From Tenrec ecaudatus (Eukaryota; Chordata; Mammalia; Afrosoricida; Tenrecidae), in contig NC_134536.1 in the NCBI RefSeq assembly GCF_050624435.1, positions 8,126,758 to 8,190,757 on the forward strand: a stretch of 64,000 nucleotides of DNA. The letters are read 5' to 3'. Positions within the stretch are counted from its first letter, which is position 1; every line of letters begins with the position of its first letter. Shown one piece after another: positions 41,440-53,884 of the stretch. Both the position numbers and the translations under genes were made by a program. The notes beneath the pieces are model-generated. The model made no database searches, was not told the DNA's origin, and saw only the letters and a list, made by a program, of their open reading frames with translations.

Positions 41440-42125
41440 TGAATAGGGTCTGCAGTCATTTCTGTATCTGTAATGGTTATCTGCTGCACAAGACCTCTGT
41501 AAAGTATTGAAGAGCAAGGACATGACTTTGGGGACTACGGTGCACCTGACCCAGAGTATTTTCAGTCGACTCATATGCGTATGAAAGTTCGACATTGAAT
41601 AAGGACAACCAGAGAGGAATCAATGGATTTGAATTCTGGCCCTGGAGAAGAATAGTGAAGGTTCCATGGACTTCCTAAAGAACAAACAGATCTATCTTGG
41701 AATAAGGACAACTAGAATGCTCCTTGGTAGTGAGTATGGCAGGACTTGTCTCATCTCCTTTGGACATTTTATCAGCAGACACCAGTCCCTGGAAAAAGAC
41801 TTATGTTTAGTAAAGTGGACGGGAATATGCCAACGGTTGCTAGAAAAACGAACAAATTTATCTCAGAAGCACAGCCAGAATGCTCCTCAAAAGCAAGGAA
41901 GCTGAGCCTTTGTCTCACTTACTTTGGACCTAATACCAGGAAGACCAATCCCTGGAGAAGAACATCCTGCTTGGTAAAGTAGAGGGTCAGTGAAAAAGAA
42001 GACCTTCAATGGGATGGATTGATGCAGTGGCCGAAACAATGGGCTCAAACATACCTGTGACTGTGAGGATGGCTTTGTTCTGTGCTCATAAGGTTGCTAT
42101 GAGTTGGCGTCAACTCGGACTGGTG
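41440..42125 (+). mobile_element. RTE LINE C-terminal region and tail
   Basis: AAGTATTGAAGAGCAAGGAC, CATATGCGTATGAAAGTTCG, and two copies of the TCTTGGAATAAGGACAACTA / ATCTCAGAAGCACAGCCAGA segment, followed by GATGGATTGATGCAGTGGCC. The repeated segments suggest an internal duplication or two stacked copies. Confidence 0.75.
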
Positions 42126-42199
42126 TCTATGGCTGGGTTCAAACTGCCAACATTTAGCTTAGTAGGTGAGCACAAATCGCACCACCTCTGTTATTCTTT

Positions 42200-42410
42200 T
42201 AAGCCTGATTTATTTTGTGTTGTTTTTATTGAAGGTAAACAAGCAGAATATACACCAATCCAGCAATTTCTATATGTACAATTCAACAAGATAGATTACA
42301 TTCTTCAAGTTATGCAGCCATTTAACCCTCCCTTTCTGAGTTGTTTCCACTAACATGAACTCACTGCCTCCCGAGTTTCTGGTCTCTTCTTTTGAATCAC
42401 TAGTAACCAA
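42200..42410 (-). mobile_element. Old L1 3' end, antisense
   Basis: TTTTTATTGAAGGTAAACAA, then ATGTACAATTCAACAAGATA. An older 3'-UTR type. Confidence 0.5.
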
Positions 42411-42520
42411 TTTGGCCCCACAGAGATAAGCCTTATAAGAGCCCTATGCTTAAGGCAGACTATCTTTACTAGTTGAGTTAAAGTATTGTTTAGTCTTAAG
42501 AAGTCAGGAACTTCTTTTTT

Positions 42521-42726
42521 TAAAAATCATTTTATTGGGAGCTCATACAATTCTTATCACAATCCACACATACATCCATTGTGTCAAGAACATTTGTACA
42601 TTTGTTGCCATCATCATTCTCAAAACATTTGCTTTCTACTTGAGCCCTTAATATCAGATCCTCATTTCTCTCTTCCCCACTCCCCTCTGCCTCATGAAAC
42701 CTTGATAATTTATAAATTATTATTTT
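42521..42726 (-). mobile_element. Short L1 3' UTR insertion
   Basis: TTTTATTGGGAGCTCATACA to AATTTATAAATTATTATTTT. The flanking GGAACTTCTTTTTT and GGGACTTCTCTTTT form an imperfect TSD. Confidence 0.8.
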
Positions 42727-42802
42727 GAGGGACTTCTCTTTTAACTCAAATAATTGTTATCATTTCATGTGAGAATATAGATCCATATCTAAAATATCTA
42801 TT

Positions 42803-44804
42803 ATTTTAACATTTTATTAGGGGCTCATACAACTCTTATCACAATCCATACATCAATTGTGTAAAGCACATCTGTACATTCCCTGCCCTAATCATTTTCA
42901 AAGAATTTGCTCTCCACTCAAGCCCTTTGCATCAGGTCCTCTTTTTCCCCTCCCTCCCCACTCCCCTCTCCCTCATGAGCCCTTGATAATTTATAAATTA
43001 TTATTTTGTCACATCTTGCCCTATCCGGCATCTCCCTCCACCCCCTTCTCTGTTGTCTGTCCCCCAGGGAGGAGGTCACATGTAGATCCTTGTAATCGGT
43101 TCCCCCTTTCCAACCCACTCACCCTCTACTCTCCCAGTATCGCCCCTCACATCCCTGGTCCTGAAGGTATCATCCACCATGGATTCCCTGTGCCTCCAGC
43201 TCCTATATGCACCAGTGTACAACCTCTGCTCTATCCAGACTTGCAAGATAGAATTCGGATCATGGTAGTTGGGGGCGGGGGAAAGGAAGTATTTTGGAAC
43301 TGGAGGAAAGCTGTATTCTTCATCGGTTCTACGTCGTACCTTGACTGACTCATCTCCTCTCCTAGACCCCTCTGTGGGGGGATCTCCAGTGGCCGATAAA
43401 TGGGCTTTGGGTCTCCACTCTGCACTTCCCCCTTCATTCACTATGGTAAGATTTTTTTTGGATGATGCCATATACCTGATCCCTTTGACACCTTGTGATC
43501 GCACAGGCTGGTGTGCTTCTTCCATGTGGGCTTTGTTGCTTCTGAGCTAGATGGCTGCTTGTTCACCTTCAAGTCTTTAAGACCCCAGACACGATCTCTT
43601 TTTTTTTTTTTTTGTTTTGTTTTAAACAATTTATTAGGGGCTCATACAACTCTTATCACAGTCCATGCATATACATACATCAATTGTATAAAGCACATCT
43701 GTACATTCTTTGCCCTAATCATTTTCTCTTGTTTTCTCTTCTTTTTTTTTTTTTTTTTACATTTTTTTTTCTTCTTTTACATTTTATTAGGGACTCCAAC
43801 AACTCTTACCACAATCCATACATATACATACATCAATTGTACAAAGCACACCCATACACTCCCTTTCCCAATCACTCTCAAGGCATTTGCTCTTCACCTA
43901 AGCCCCTTGCATCAGGTCCTCCTTTTTTTCCCCCCCTCCCTCCCTTTTCCCCCCTCCCTCATATGCCCTTGGTAATTTATACCTCGTTATTTTGTCATAT
44001 CTTGCCCTATTCGGGGTCTCCCTTCCCCCCTTCTCTGCTGTCCCTCTCCCAGGGAAGAGGTCACATGTGGCTCCTTGTAATCAGTTCCCCCTTTCCAACC
44101 CACTCACCCTCCACTCTCCCAGCATCGTCCCTCACGCCCTTGGTCCTGGAGGTATCATCCACCCTGGATTCCCTGTATCTCCAACCCTCCTATGTACCAG
44201 TGTACAGCCTCTGTCCTATCCAACCCTGCAAGGTAGAATTCGGATCATGGTAGTTGGGGGGAGGAAGCATCCAGGATCTGGGGGAAAGCTGTGTTCTTCA
44301 TCGATACTACCTCACACCCTAATTAACCCATCTCCTCTCCTAAGCCCCTCTGTGAGGGGATCTCCATTGGCTGACACTTGGGCCTTGGGTCTCCACTCTG
44401 CACTTCCCCCTTCATTTAATATAATATATATATACACATACATATATACATATACACATAAATACACATAAATACACACACTTATATCTTTTTTTTTTTT
44501 TTTTTTGCATGATGCCTTATATCTGGTCCCTTGGGCACCTCGTGATCGCACTGGCCGGTGTGCTTCTTCCATGTGGGCTTATTTGTTTCTGAGCGAGATG
44601 GCCGCTTGTTCACCTTCAAGCCTTTAAGACCCCAGACACTATCTCTTTTGATAGCCGGGCACCATTAGCTTTCTTTGCCACATTTGCTTATGCACCCGTT
44701 TGTCCTCTGTGATCGTATCATGGAGGTGTGCAGCCAATGATATGATTGTTTGTTCTTTGATGCCTGATAACTGATCCCTTTGGAACCATGTGATCACACA
44801 GGCT
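42803..44804 (-). mobile_element. Compound L1: doubled-tail L1 inside another L1 3' UTR
   Basis: The outer L1 starts TTTTATTAGGGGCTCATACA near 42,808. At 43,590, within AGACCCCAGACACGATCTC, a poly-T tract introduces a second L1 3' end (43,624 onward) with its own doubled terminal block (43,635 and 43,790). The array ends in CACACAGGCTT at 44,804. The outer TSD is AAATATCTATT at 42,792 and 44,806. Long T-runs lie at 43,590, 43,742 and 44,489. Confidence 0.8.
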
Positions 44805-45353
44805 TAAATATCTATTTTTATAACTTTTATACAAAAATGAAATCAAGTAAGTATATCATTCAATATACACAAAATCAGGAACTCAATATAATACACATTA
44901 ATAACATCAGTGAAACTAGATTGAATCTCACTGTTGTGATCTGTCTGCTGCTCCCTCCTCCAGAGTATAATTCTCTTGACACTTGCTTTTATTCAAGATA
45001 TTACAACATACAATGGTAAGTCAAAAAATATTTTTCTCATGGCTCCAGTTTATAAATTCCTGGGGTTCTTTAAAGAAAATTGTGTTCAAATATGGATGAC
45101 TGCAGACAAACTATCTCAATAGTATACTTGTCTTAGTTTTGTCAGGGTACCTTCAAAATAAAGGTCCAATCAAAATAGTGGCTTCTAAGATCATCTCTTG
45201 GGCTAGTTCAATTCCAGGCAGAAGGGTCAACTCAGAAGTTTAGGGTGTTTTATTTTTTTAATATGTTCCAAAGGGGTAATCTTGATAGGTTTCCAAAGCA
45301 GATAATGGGATGATCATGGGGACTTGTTAAGAAGAAATTAGAATAATTGAAAA
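44805..45353. other. No gene seen; A/T-rich
   Basis: Apparently unique DNA. Confidence 0.45.
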
Positions 45354-45476
45354 CTAATAGAAAGCAAATGTTTTGAGAATGATGATGGCAACAAATGTAC
45401 AAATGTGCTTGACACAATGGATGGATGTATGGATTGTGATAAGAGTTGTACAAGCCCCCAATAAAATGATTTTAAA
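45354..45476 (+). mobile_element. Very short L1 3' end
   Basis: 123 bp ending CCCCCAATAAAATGATTTTA between perfect 12-bp repeats AATAATTGAAAA (45,342 and 45,477). Confidence 0.88.
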
Positions 45477-45489
45477 AATAATTGAAAAT

Positions 45490-46329
45490 TGCATTGTGAC
45501 AAGAATGCCAGGAAATGTGTGCTGGGATTCCCCCACCCCCATATCACCACAATACAGTCACTCATTCTCTGAGAGGAACAGGCCGTCATACAAGATTTTC
45601 AACAGGAAACACTCCTGCATCTGCCCTACAGTTTGATCTTTCCTTTTCAGACGTCTTTCTGTTCCCCAAACTCCAAGAACATTTTAAAGGAACATGAGCA
45701 TCCCTCGAGGATGCTAAAATCTTTGTTGTGAAAAAGATGGAAGTGGAAGAGAGCAGTGTTCTTTGCGGGGTCAGAGAGATGGAAACACGGGCTTCTGAAG
45801 TGGATAGACCTAGTGGAGACTATGTTGAGAAGCAATAGCTTCCGTTTTTATATTCTTGTTTTATAAAGGTTTTGAGATTTTGTGGCAATATTTTTGGCTT
45901 ATCTCCAGACATATTTCTGTTTTGATATGCAGTACAGTTTGCAATAATGGGCATAAACAGGACAATTGCAAGGCAGTGTTGTTTAGTTCTGTTGTAGAAG
46001 ATCGGAACTGACTCTTCTCTGCCTAACAATGACAGTGCAATTTGCCTTGATTGAGTTAAAAACAACATCCTTTCTCTGTTCAGTACATCTCTTCATAGCT
46101 CAGCAAAAGTCAGGCCAGGTTTTCTGATAAGCATATAACTATAAGCACACAGATTGATAAAATCACCTTGCAACCCTCTGATGTAAAGCCCAGGCAAGAC
46201 TTACACATTAAAAAAAAAGTCTACTATTGAAATGGAAGAAATTAAAATGTAATAATTTGATAAGTCATGTGGAAAAAACTCAAGCCTCCAAAAATATATC
46301 TGAGGATTGTAGTTAAAAAATACTAGGCA
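45490..46329. other. No gene seen
   Basis: Apparently unique; short open frames only. Confidence 0.45.
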
Positions 46330-46444
46330 AAAAAGATTAAAAAACCAAATTCACTGCCATCCAGTCCAGGCCAACTCATAGAGACCCCTATAGGACAGGG
46401 TAGGATTGTCCCTGTGGGTTTCCAATGACTGTAACTCATTCCAC
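46330..46444 (-). mobile_element. AfroSINE tail, antisense
   Basis: AACCAAATTCACTGCCATCC to GGTTTCCAATGACTGTAACT. Abuts a second copy. Confidence 0.75.
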
Positions 46445-47835
46445 ACCAAACCAGCTCACTACCATCGAGTCAATGCTGACTCATAGCAACCCCCTGTGGG
46501 TTTCAGAGACTGTAACAGTTTATGGTAATAGAAAGCCCAGTATCTCTTCTGAGGAGCAGCTGGTAGTTTTTTTTCCCTCTTCTTCTTTTTAAACCATTTT
46601 ATTGGGGCTTGTACAACTCTTAACACAATCCATGCATACATCCATTGTGTCAAACACATTGTGCATTCGTTGCCATCCACATTCTCAAAACATTTGTTTT
46701 CTACTTGAGCCCTTGGTATCAGCGCCTCATTTCCCCCCCTCCCTCCCTATACCCTTCCTCACAAACCCTTCATAATTTATAAATTATTATTATTTTGTCA
46801 TGTGTTACATTATCCGACGTCTCCCTTCACCCACTTTTCTGTTGTCCGTCCCCCAGGGAGGGGGTTATATGTACATCCTGTGATTGGTTCCTCATTTCTA
46901 CCTGACTTCCCCTTACCCTCCTGGTATTTCTACTCTCAATATCAGTCCTGAGGGGTTTATATGTCCTGGGTTCCCTGTGTTTTCCAGCTCTGATCTGTAC
47001 CAGTGAACATCCTCTGGTCTAGTCGGATTTTTAAGGTAGAATTGGGGTCATTATAGTGGGTGGTGGGGAGAAGCATTAAAGAACTAGTGGAATGTTGTAT
47101 GTTTCATTGTTGCTACACTGCACCCTGACTTGCTCGTCTCCTCCCCGAGACCCTTCTGTAAGGGGATGTTCAGTTGCCTACAGATGGGCTTTGGGTCTCC
47201 ACTCTACACTCCCCCTCATTCACAATCATATGCCTTTTTGTTCTTTGATGCTTGATACCTGATCCCATCGGCACCTTGTGATCACACAGGCTGGTGTGCT
47301 TCTTCCATGTGGGCTTTGTTGCTTCTGAGCTAGATGGTTGCTTGTTTATCTTCAAGCCTTTAAGACCCCAGACACTATATCTTTTGATAGCTGGGCACCA
47401 TCAGCTTTCTTCACCACATTTGCTGTGCACCCGCTTTATCTTCAGCGATTGTGTCGGGAAGGTGAGCATCACAGAATGCTGGATTGTTAAAACAAAGTGT
47501 TCTTAAATTGAGGGAGTACTTGAATAGAGGCCCATTGTCCATCTGCTATAAATCTCCATCCAAACCTATAACTATATTCCCATAGATCTATTTCCCCATA
47601 ATCATATATAAATGTATTTACATATGTACATGCTTGTATTTAGACCTCTATAAATACCCTTTGCTTCCTAGTTCTTTCGTCTATTTCCTTTTACTTCCCA
47701 CTTGTCCCACTATCATGCTCAGCTTCATTTGGGTTTCAGTAATTCCTCTCAGTTACATTGCAGCTGGTAGTTTCAATCTGCTGACCATGCAGATCACAGC
47801 CCAATGCATAACCACTACACCACTGGGCTGCCTAC
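46445..47835 (-). mobile_element. AfroSINE split by L1
   Basis: Arms 46,445-46,569 (CAGCTCACTACCATCGAGTC) and 47,760-47,835 (CAATCTGCTGACCATGCAGA to CACTACACCACTGGGCT) join in register once the L1 is removed. Confidence 0.88.
46570..47759 (-). mobile_element. L1 3' UTR inserted in AfroSINE
   Basis: 1.19 kb of L1 3' UTR, antisense, reaching further upstream than most (to GGTTTCAGTAATTCCTCTCA). The TSD GCAGCTGGTAGTTT is perfect over 14 bp at 46,556-46,569 and 47,760-47,773. Confidence 0.93.
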
Positions 47836-47876
47836 TTATTCAGACCAAAAATAATCTCTTTGATATTTTATCTTTA

Positions 47877-47916
47877 TGTGTGTGTGTATGTGTGTGTGTG
47901 TGTTTGTGTGTGTGTA
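47877..47916 (+). repeat. (TG)n microsatellite
   Basis: TG repeats with two interruptions, followed by a short (AG)n run. Confidence 0.9.
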
Positions 47917-47944
47917 TAAGAGAGAGAGTGACAGAGAGTGAAAA

Positions 47945-49195
47945 GGAGACAAAATTGAGAGGGGCTATTCTTTAAATGTAATTGATTATTTTAAGCTGAT
48001 CCTTATATTTCAATGGCTGCATAATCTCATATAGACATCTTTGAGGAGAATCAGACAGAATGTTTGCTTATTATTACTGTCAAGATTTCTCGCATTAAAT
48101 TGGAATTTGCTACATGAAAGGTACTATGTAGATCTAGTAAATAAATATATGAATTAGAGAGTACAGATCTTGGGTAAATGCCAAGACTATTGCATTTTAT
48201 CTTTTCCTGAAATCAAATATTTTAATTTTGTTTTGGAGATGGTTTTTATTACTTTGGAATATTTTAGACTATTCATCAGATCGTTTACTCAAGATTAATT
48301 GATATGAATTTGGGTTACACTAAACAAGTTAATTATATGCTTTCAATCGTTCATAATTGCCATGAGGCATATTCAGTTAAAACACAAGCATTTATTTCTT
48401 GACTTTACACAAATATTTCTGAAATGTCCCTCGATTTCTCAAAAAATACAGCATATACTTTCACTATTGCCAAAGAATGGATGTGCCTTAAGGTTGAGTG
48501 TTTGAGTTATATCACCAGGGAACGTTTGAAATAAATTTATGTTTGAAAGTCAAATTGTGAAATTAATGTGGGATTTTCATCTCGAGGATGCATAGGAACC
48601 TCAATATTTAGGTGACGGTATTGGGGAGATGAGTAGGGGCTCCGACTTTAATTTCACTTCCTCGTTCTATTTATAGAGCCATTCCAGTGGTTTCCACGCT
48701 AATCCTTAGCCAAATGTACGATTGTTAAACTTCGGACTTTCAAGTGAATTCTGACTTTGATGAAGAACAACACAATATTGCATTTAGGTCATGGAATGAA
48801 AACTTTAATATGCAAAATTTGATATCATTTCCAAATCCATGACTGTTGGGAGCCACCCATGGGGAGTTTGATGATTGTTATTGTTCCACCAGATGTTTGG
48901 CATCATGTGGTCCGATCACAGGGTAGCGTAGCTAACAGATGTGCTCACTTACGTGGAATGGTTGCTGGCATCGTCTCTTTGGTGTCATGTCTGTACTGCT
49001 CCTTTCTCTCGTTACGTTTGCCAGGGTCCTCCCAGTGATTAGGAAGACTTTCAAAATCCCATCTTTAAACTTTATTCCAAGTCCTAAAGCTTTACTGTCG
49101 TAAGAATTAGTTAGGTGCCTCCCTTAGTTTGTTAGTTTCTTAGGTAGGGCTGCTGTAACAGAGATATCACAAAGGTGTGGCTTTAACACAAATTT
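47945..49195. other. Apparently unique A/T-rich DNA, no gene
   Basis: One of the longest stretches where I recognise no repeat. No open frame above 60 codons is notable. Confidence 0.5.
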
Positions 49196-49199
49196 ATTT

Positions 49200-49560
49200 T
49201 CTTAGAGTTTGTTGTTTCGACTCATGGTGACCCCGGGGACAACAGAGGTAAAAACTGCATTGTCCTGCTCCATCCTCACAATTGTTCCCATGCTTGAGCC
49301 CATTGCTGCAGCCACGTGTCAGTCCATCTTGTCGAGGGCCTTCCTCGTTTTTGCTTTGCTTTCGATTTACCAAGCACGACGTCCTTCTCACAGTTCAGGC
49401 GCTGGAAGTCCCAATTCAGGGTTCCTACTCTAGAGAAGGGTTTTCTCTCTTTGTAGACTCTGGGGGGTGATCCTTGTGTCTTTTAAGCTTCTGTTTCTTG
49501 GTTCCTTGGCGATTTCCATGTGACATGACATCTACCTTCTTGCATCTGAGCTCCATTTCT
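49200..49560 (-). mobile_element. RTE LINE fragment, antisense
   Basis: TTGTTTCGACTCATGGTGAC, CCTCACAATTGTTCCCATGC, TTACCAAGCACGACGTCCTT: the reversed RTE tail. Confidence 0.8.
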
Positions 49561-49837
49561 TCTTTGTCTAACCTTCTCCCAAACATGATCGGTCTAAGAT
49601 ACGTACTGATAAAGAATCACATGAACACAGCATAGGAAGCTATTTGCAAATGGGAGCACATCCATAGACATAGAGGATAAGATTTATAACATATGTTTTC
49701 TGGAGACACAATTCAATCGTAAAAATACCATGAAAGTAATTTAGTTAAAATGCCATTATTTTCCCCAAACCCTGATCTCCCAAGTTAAGATTATGCTAAA
49801 TAGTGTAATTTGTATTTTTTTGTGTGTGTGTGTATAA
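49561..49837. other. No gene seen
   Basis: A/T-rich, unrecognised; ends in a short TG run. Confidence 0.4.
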
Positions 49838-50347
49838 TTGCGTCTTGGGTGTGGTAATTATGCAATCTGGTGCCAACTTGAGACTATTAAGAGTGAAGGG
49901 GTGGAGTTTAGCCTATCAATCAGGTTGCTGCTTTATTACATCATTTGGAGGCGCAGCATAGATAAATACCTCCCCGGAAGCAGGATACACTCACTCCCTG
50001 CAAGATATTCCTGCTGACAAGACACATGGAGCTACACAAAGCTCTGGAGCTGGAGGAGCAACGTGGAGACCCCTGCCAGTGTTGAGATGTTTCCACTGCT
50101 ACTGGATCCACAAGACTTTCCACCACTGGCTTGTGATCTTTCTGCATTTATCATGTGTTGCGTGAAACTGAAGAGGAATTTATAGATTGGCATTGGACAT
50201 ATAGGCTAATATCATACTTATGGACTTGATCTGGCCTGGCCTGGGATGTTTTCACAATATACAATTGCTCTTTTATATAAAACTCTTTCTTATACACATA
50301 TAAGTATCTCTGAATTTGTTTCTCTAGTCAATCCAGACTAATACATT
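49838..50347 (+). repeat. Dispersed 'AGACTAATACATTGG' repeat, second copy
   Basis: Colinear with 38,410-38,975. Contains CAACGTGGAGACCCCTGCCA and ends TCTCTAGTCAATCCAGACTA ATACATTGG. Confidence 0.75.
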
Positions 50348-50454
50348 GGGTATATTATCAATATGCCAACACATTGTCGAACACGCAAATACAAACTTAA
50401 AACTTACACCTGAGAAATTCAGTTTCTATTGCACATTTAACAAAATGCTAACGA

Positions 50455-50960
50455 GGACTAAAATGCTCCTAATCCAACCTATGGTATTTTCCATCACCTC
50501 ACGTGCTTGTGAAATCTAGACAATGAATAAGGAAGATCAGAGAAGAATTGATGCATTTGAATTATAGTATTGGTAAAAAATACTGACGACATCATGGACT
50601 TCCAGAAGAACAAGGATCCCTGGTGGTGTAGTGATAAGTGCAAGGTTGGAAGTTTGAAACTACCCACCACTCCACTGGGGAAATGTGAGACAGTCTCCTG
50701 TAATTAGTCATAGTCTCAGAAACCCTAGAAAGTGGATCTCCTCTGTCCTTGGGTCTATATGAGTCAGAATTGACTTGATAGTAGTGACTTGGTTTTGTTT
50801 GGTTCGAAGAGCAAACAAATCTCTTTTGGAAGAAGTTCAGGTGGAGTGCTCCTTAGAAGGGAGGTGGATGAGTCTTGTCTTTCACCCAGTCCCTGGAGAA
50901 GGGAGTCATACTTGGTAAAGCAGAAGACTGGATGTTCTAGTCTACCCAGCGGAATCTTGG
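50455..50960 (+). mobile_element. RTE LINE fragment split by AfroSINE
   Basis: The left arm ends TGGACTTCCAGAAGAACAAG. The right arm resumes GAAGAGCAAACAAATCTCTT and GTGCTCCTTAGAAGGGAGGT, then CAGTCCCTGGAGAAGGGAGT, continuing the RTE order. Confidence 0.8.
50612..50804 (+). mobile_element. AfroSINE inserted in RTE
   Basis: Head GATCCCTGGTGGTGTAGTGA, tail GTCAGAATTGACTTGATAGT...GACTTGGTTTTGTTTGG. The flanking GAAGAACAA and GAAGAGCAA are a probable TSD. Confidence 0.85.
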
Positions 50961-53584
50961 AGGAGAGGCCTGGTGTTCTTCTTTCAAAAATCTTGTAAAG
51001 CCCTATGGAGCATAGCTCTGGTGTCACACACACAGGTTGCCATTGAGTCAAGAGTTGATTTAAATGGCAACTGCTCGTTCTCTGTGGGTCCAAAGGGGGA
51101 GAAAGCTAGAAACATGAACTTCCCATATTGCATTGGTTTGAATCCAGTCATATGGTCTGTTTCTGAACCAATCCATGTTCGGATTGACTGAGGGGTAGCT
51201 TCCAAATCAAGCTCTGGCCAGAGGGCAGGATTCCACTTCCTTGGATAGGATCAGTTAATGTCCAATCTCGAGGTGGCTTCAATTAATCCTGGAAATCACA
51301 CTCTTGCAACACCATGGGCAAAGTCACCATGCGTTCACTACAGGACAGAGAGGGAAAGGAGAAAAGACAGGGTCACACATGATGGCACTCATTAGCAAAG
51401 GTACAAACCCAATCCAGACTTCATATTCAAGGGTGAGTCAAGGATTGGCAGAGGCATTGAGAACCAGTTTCATGGGTTGCCTTTCAGAGACACCGTGGCT
51501 TGCAGAGCCAGAGTTCCAGGGTGGGTGGGTAGATCTTGTCCCTGGACATTCTGGGAAGGAAGGTATTGAGCCACAGGATGTCTTTGGTAGTAGCAGGAGA
51601 AGGCGATGCTTCAATGTCAGGAAATAGAGGATCCACAAGAAGATTGAGTGAATATGCAACTGGTGGAGCATTACACTAGAGCTTTGCTTTCTCGGCCATG
51701 GCTTCCTCCTGGGGAGTTATGTGGGCCCAGCTGGCAGGGTTAAAAGTCAAGCCAACACATGACACCGTGAGAAACGTGGTACAGAGAGGATTGTTCTGAC
51801 CCAATTGTGCTGATTAAATTAGGGGCACAGTGATGAAGTGCTTTACACAATGCATCTTCTGTTCCATGCAGCTAATGTGTTAGGCTGCATTGGGTGTAAT
51901 ATATATACGAGCTTGAAATAAATAGCATATGTGGTCAAGTTCCTAAATGCCAAGAACAAAATGGCGGTGCCCACGATGGGAGTGGGCACAGACCATGTCC
52001 ACAGACTCTGAGGGAATGGTTTCACGTGCCTTCCGCCATGGCTCACCACCCTCCTCAGCCTATATGAGTATCCAGGCGCCAGTGCGGAGGGTGCACAACT
52101 CCCTGCATTACTGGGGTGCTGTCATGCTCTCCTGGCTGGGAAAGAGGTGGTGTCTCATCTCTTCTGAGGACCCTGGGCAGCAATATCCTGGTCACTGGGG
52201 ACCAGCACTATTATCCTATGAGAAAACACTCTCCTTCCTCTTCTGGCAGTGATTCAACCCTCAGAACCTCCAAAGACAGCTGAACAGAGAGAAAGAGATG
52301 CAGAAAAGCAAGCTGCTTGCCATCTCCCCCACAAAACAGTGACTCTGCTCTGGCCAATGCAAAATGAAGTCCCAGTGAACCTCTTCATTCATAACATTTT
52401 CATGGTGAGGCAATCAGAGATTCCCAGCCCAAACCACAAACACCCACAGGCCAACATCGGAAGACTGACCATTTGCAGGCGATGGGAGTAAGTGAGTGTT
52501 TGTAACTTGATGTTGTAAAATATCGGCCTCTGGTGAAAGCGTGGATACCCCTTTTCTGGAAACAGTGTGCCGTCTGGGCCGCTTGCTTCTGGAGGTCAGT
52601 CCTGGACACGGACAAGGTCAGGGAAGTGAGCTCGACTCACCCACCCCACTAACCAAGTCACACCACGGGCGAGGGTTGAGGCGTGTGTAAGCTGGCACCA
52701 GCCCACCGGACTAACTAGGGAAACAAGTCCAATTTCAAGCTGAAACAAGGGTGGCACTTCACTGTAATGAGAGAAAATGACTCAATTTTCACATGAGGCT
52801 AGCATGCTTGATGCCACAGGCTGTCAAAACCATCTCTGGTTGTGTTGTGCAGATGGACGAAATTGGCTGGTTTATTTGCTTGTGAGAAGGTCTGGGTAGT
52901 CCTGCTGGTGTGGATGAAAACTCTATCAGATAGTTCTCCATAAGCCACAATGCTTAGGCCCGTGACCGCTGACACGGACACAGTGACACGTGTGGACAGA
53001 TGGGTCCAGCAGGGAGTTCATGGCCACATCACATGAGTGGACAGACAGGCCCAGCAGTGCGTTCATGGTCATGCTACATGAGCGGACAGACAGATCCAGC
53101 AGTGAGTTCATGGTCACCGTGACACATGTGGATAAAATTCACCTTATCATCAGAGGGATGTGTGCCAAGAAGCAAGGAACACAGACATGGACATTTCAGA
53201 GGACGCGAAGCTGCGGAGACAGCAGGCCTCAGATCAATAACAAAGCAGCCTTGCAGTTTCATCTTCCGTTTCGCTCCGTTCTGTCGCCCCGTCTGTTCTG
53301 AGCCCTGCAATTTGGAGCCTGTGAGAGCATCCAATCAAGGAAACTGCGGGGTGAAAACTCGCCCCCGCCACTATTTCCCTTTGTGGCATGGAGCACGTGG
53401 GCACCTCGACCTCCTGTCCCCGGGAAACTTTGCTAGAGGACACGGCACACAGTGTCAATGTGCTCTCCCACATGATGGTCCAGGTTGACACTCAGCGTCC
53501 CATGAGAGGTCTCATTTCCTCACCTCTTTCCCAACTCTTGATATTTTCACATCCTAACATTTTCCAAGTTATTTGGGAAGTAGG
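50961..53584. other. Apparently unique DNA with a minisatellite; no gene
   Basis: The longest stretch without recognised L1, RTE or SINE, apart from a doubtful SINE trace near 51,035. Open frames of 100-120 codons occur but have no domain and overlap on both strands. It holds a 45-bp tandem repeat at 52,975-53,135. Confidence 0.45.
52975..53135. repeat. 45-bp minisatellite, about 3.3 copies
   Basis: GGACAGA landmarks at 52,994, 53,039 and 53,084, with GGATA at 53,130: spacing 45, 45 and 46. Each unit carries CCAGCAG, then GTTCATGG and a CACAT/TACAT end. Confidence 0.9.
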
Positions 53585-53685
53585 TTGCCAGGTTTTTCTT
53601 TCTAAGTGCCCGTGGATGGAGTCAAACCACCAACCTTTCAGTTAGAAGCTGATTGTGTTAACTGTTTGCCCCACACAGGAACTTC
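53585..53685 (-). mobile_element. AfroSINE fragment, antisense
   Basis: AACCACCAACCTTTCAGTTAGAAGCTG resembles the reversed SINE middle and head. Short. Confidence 0.45.
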
Positions 53686-53884
53686 ACACATTAGTGTCTC
53701 AGAAAACTAATTATGTGAAAGCATCCCCGGACTGAAGTCACTAAGTATGCATTTTAAAGAAGGTGTGCTAACACTTTTATTTATTGTAAGAACCTTTTTT
53801 GTGTGTGTGAATTGGGTGAAGGCTTACAGAGAAAATTCTAAGGAGGGTGTGACACCCTAGTGTCATTGCACTCTACATAACTAG

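Noticed and set aside
43511..44471. Open frames of 154-213 codons, + strand
   Set aside because: They lie in antisense L1 3' UTR and T-rich tails; the same peptides recur in every copy and have no coding role in the L1 sense strand.
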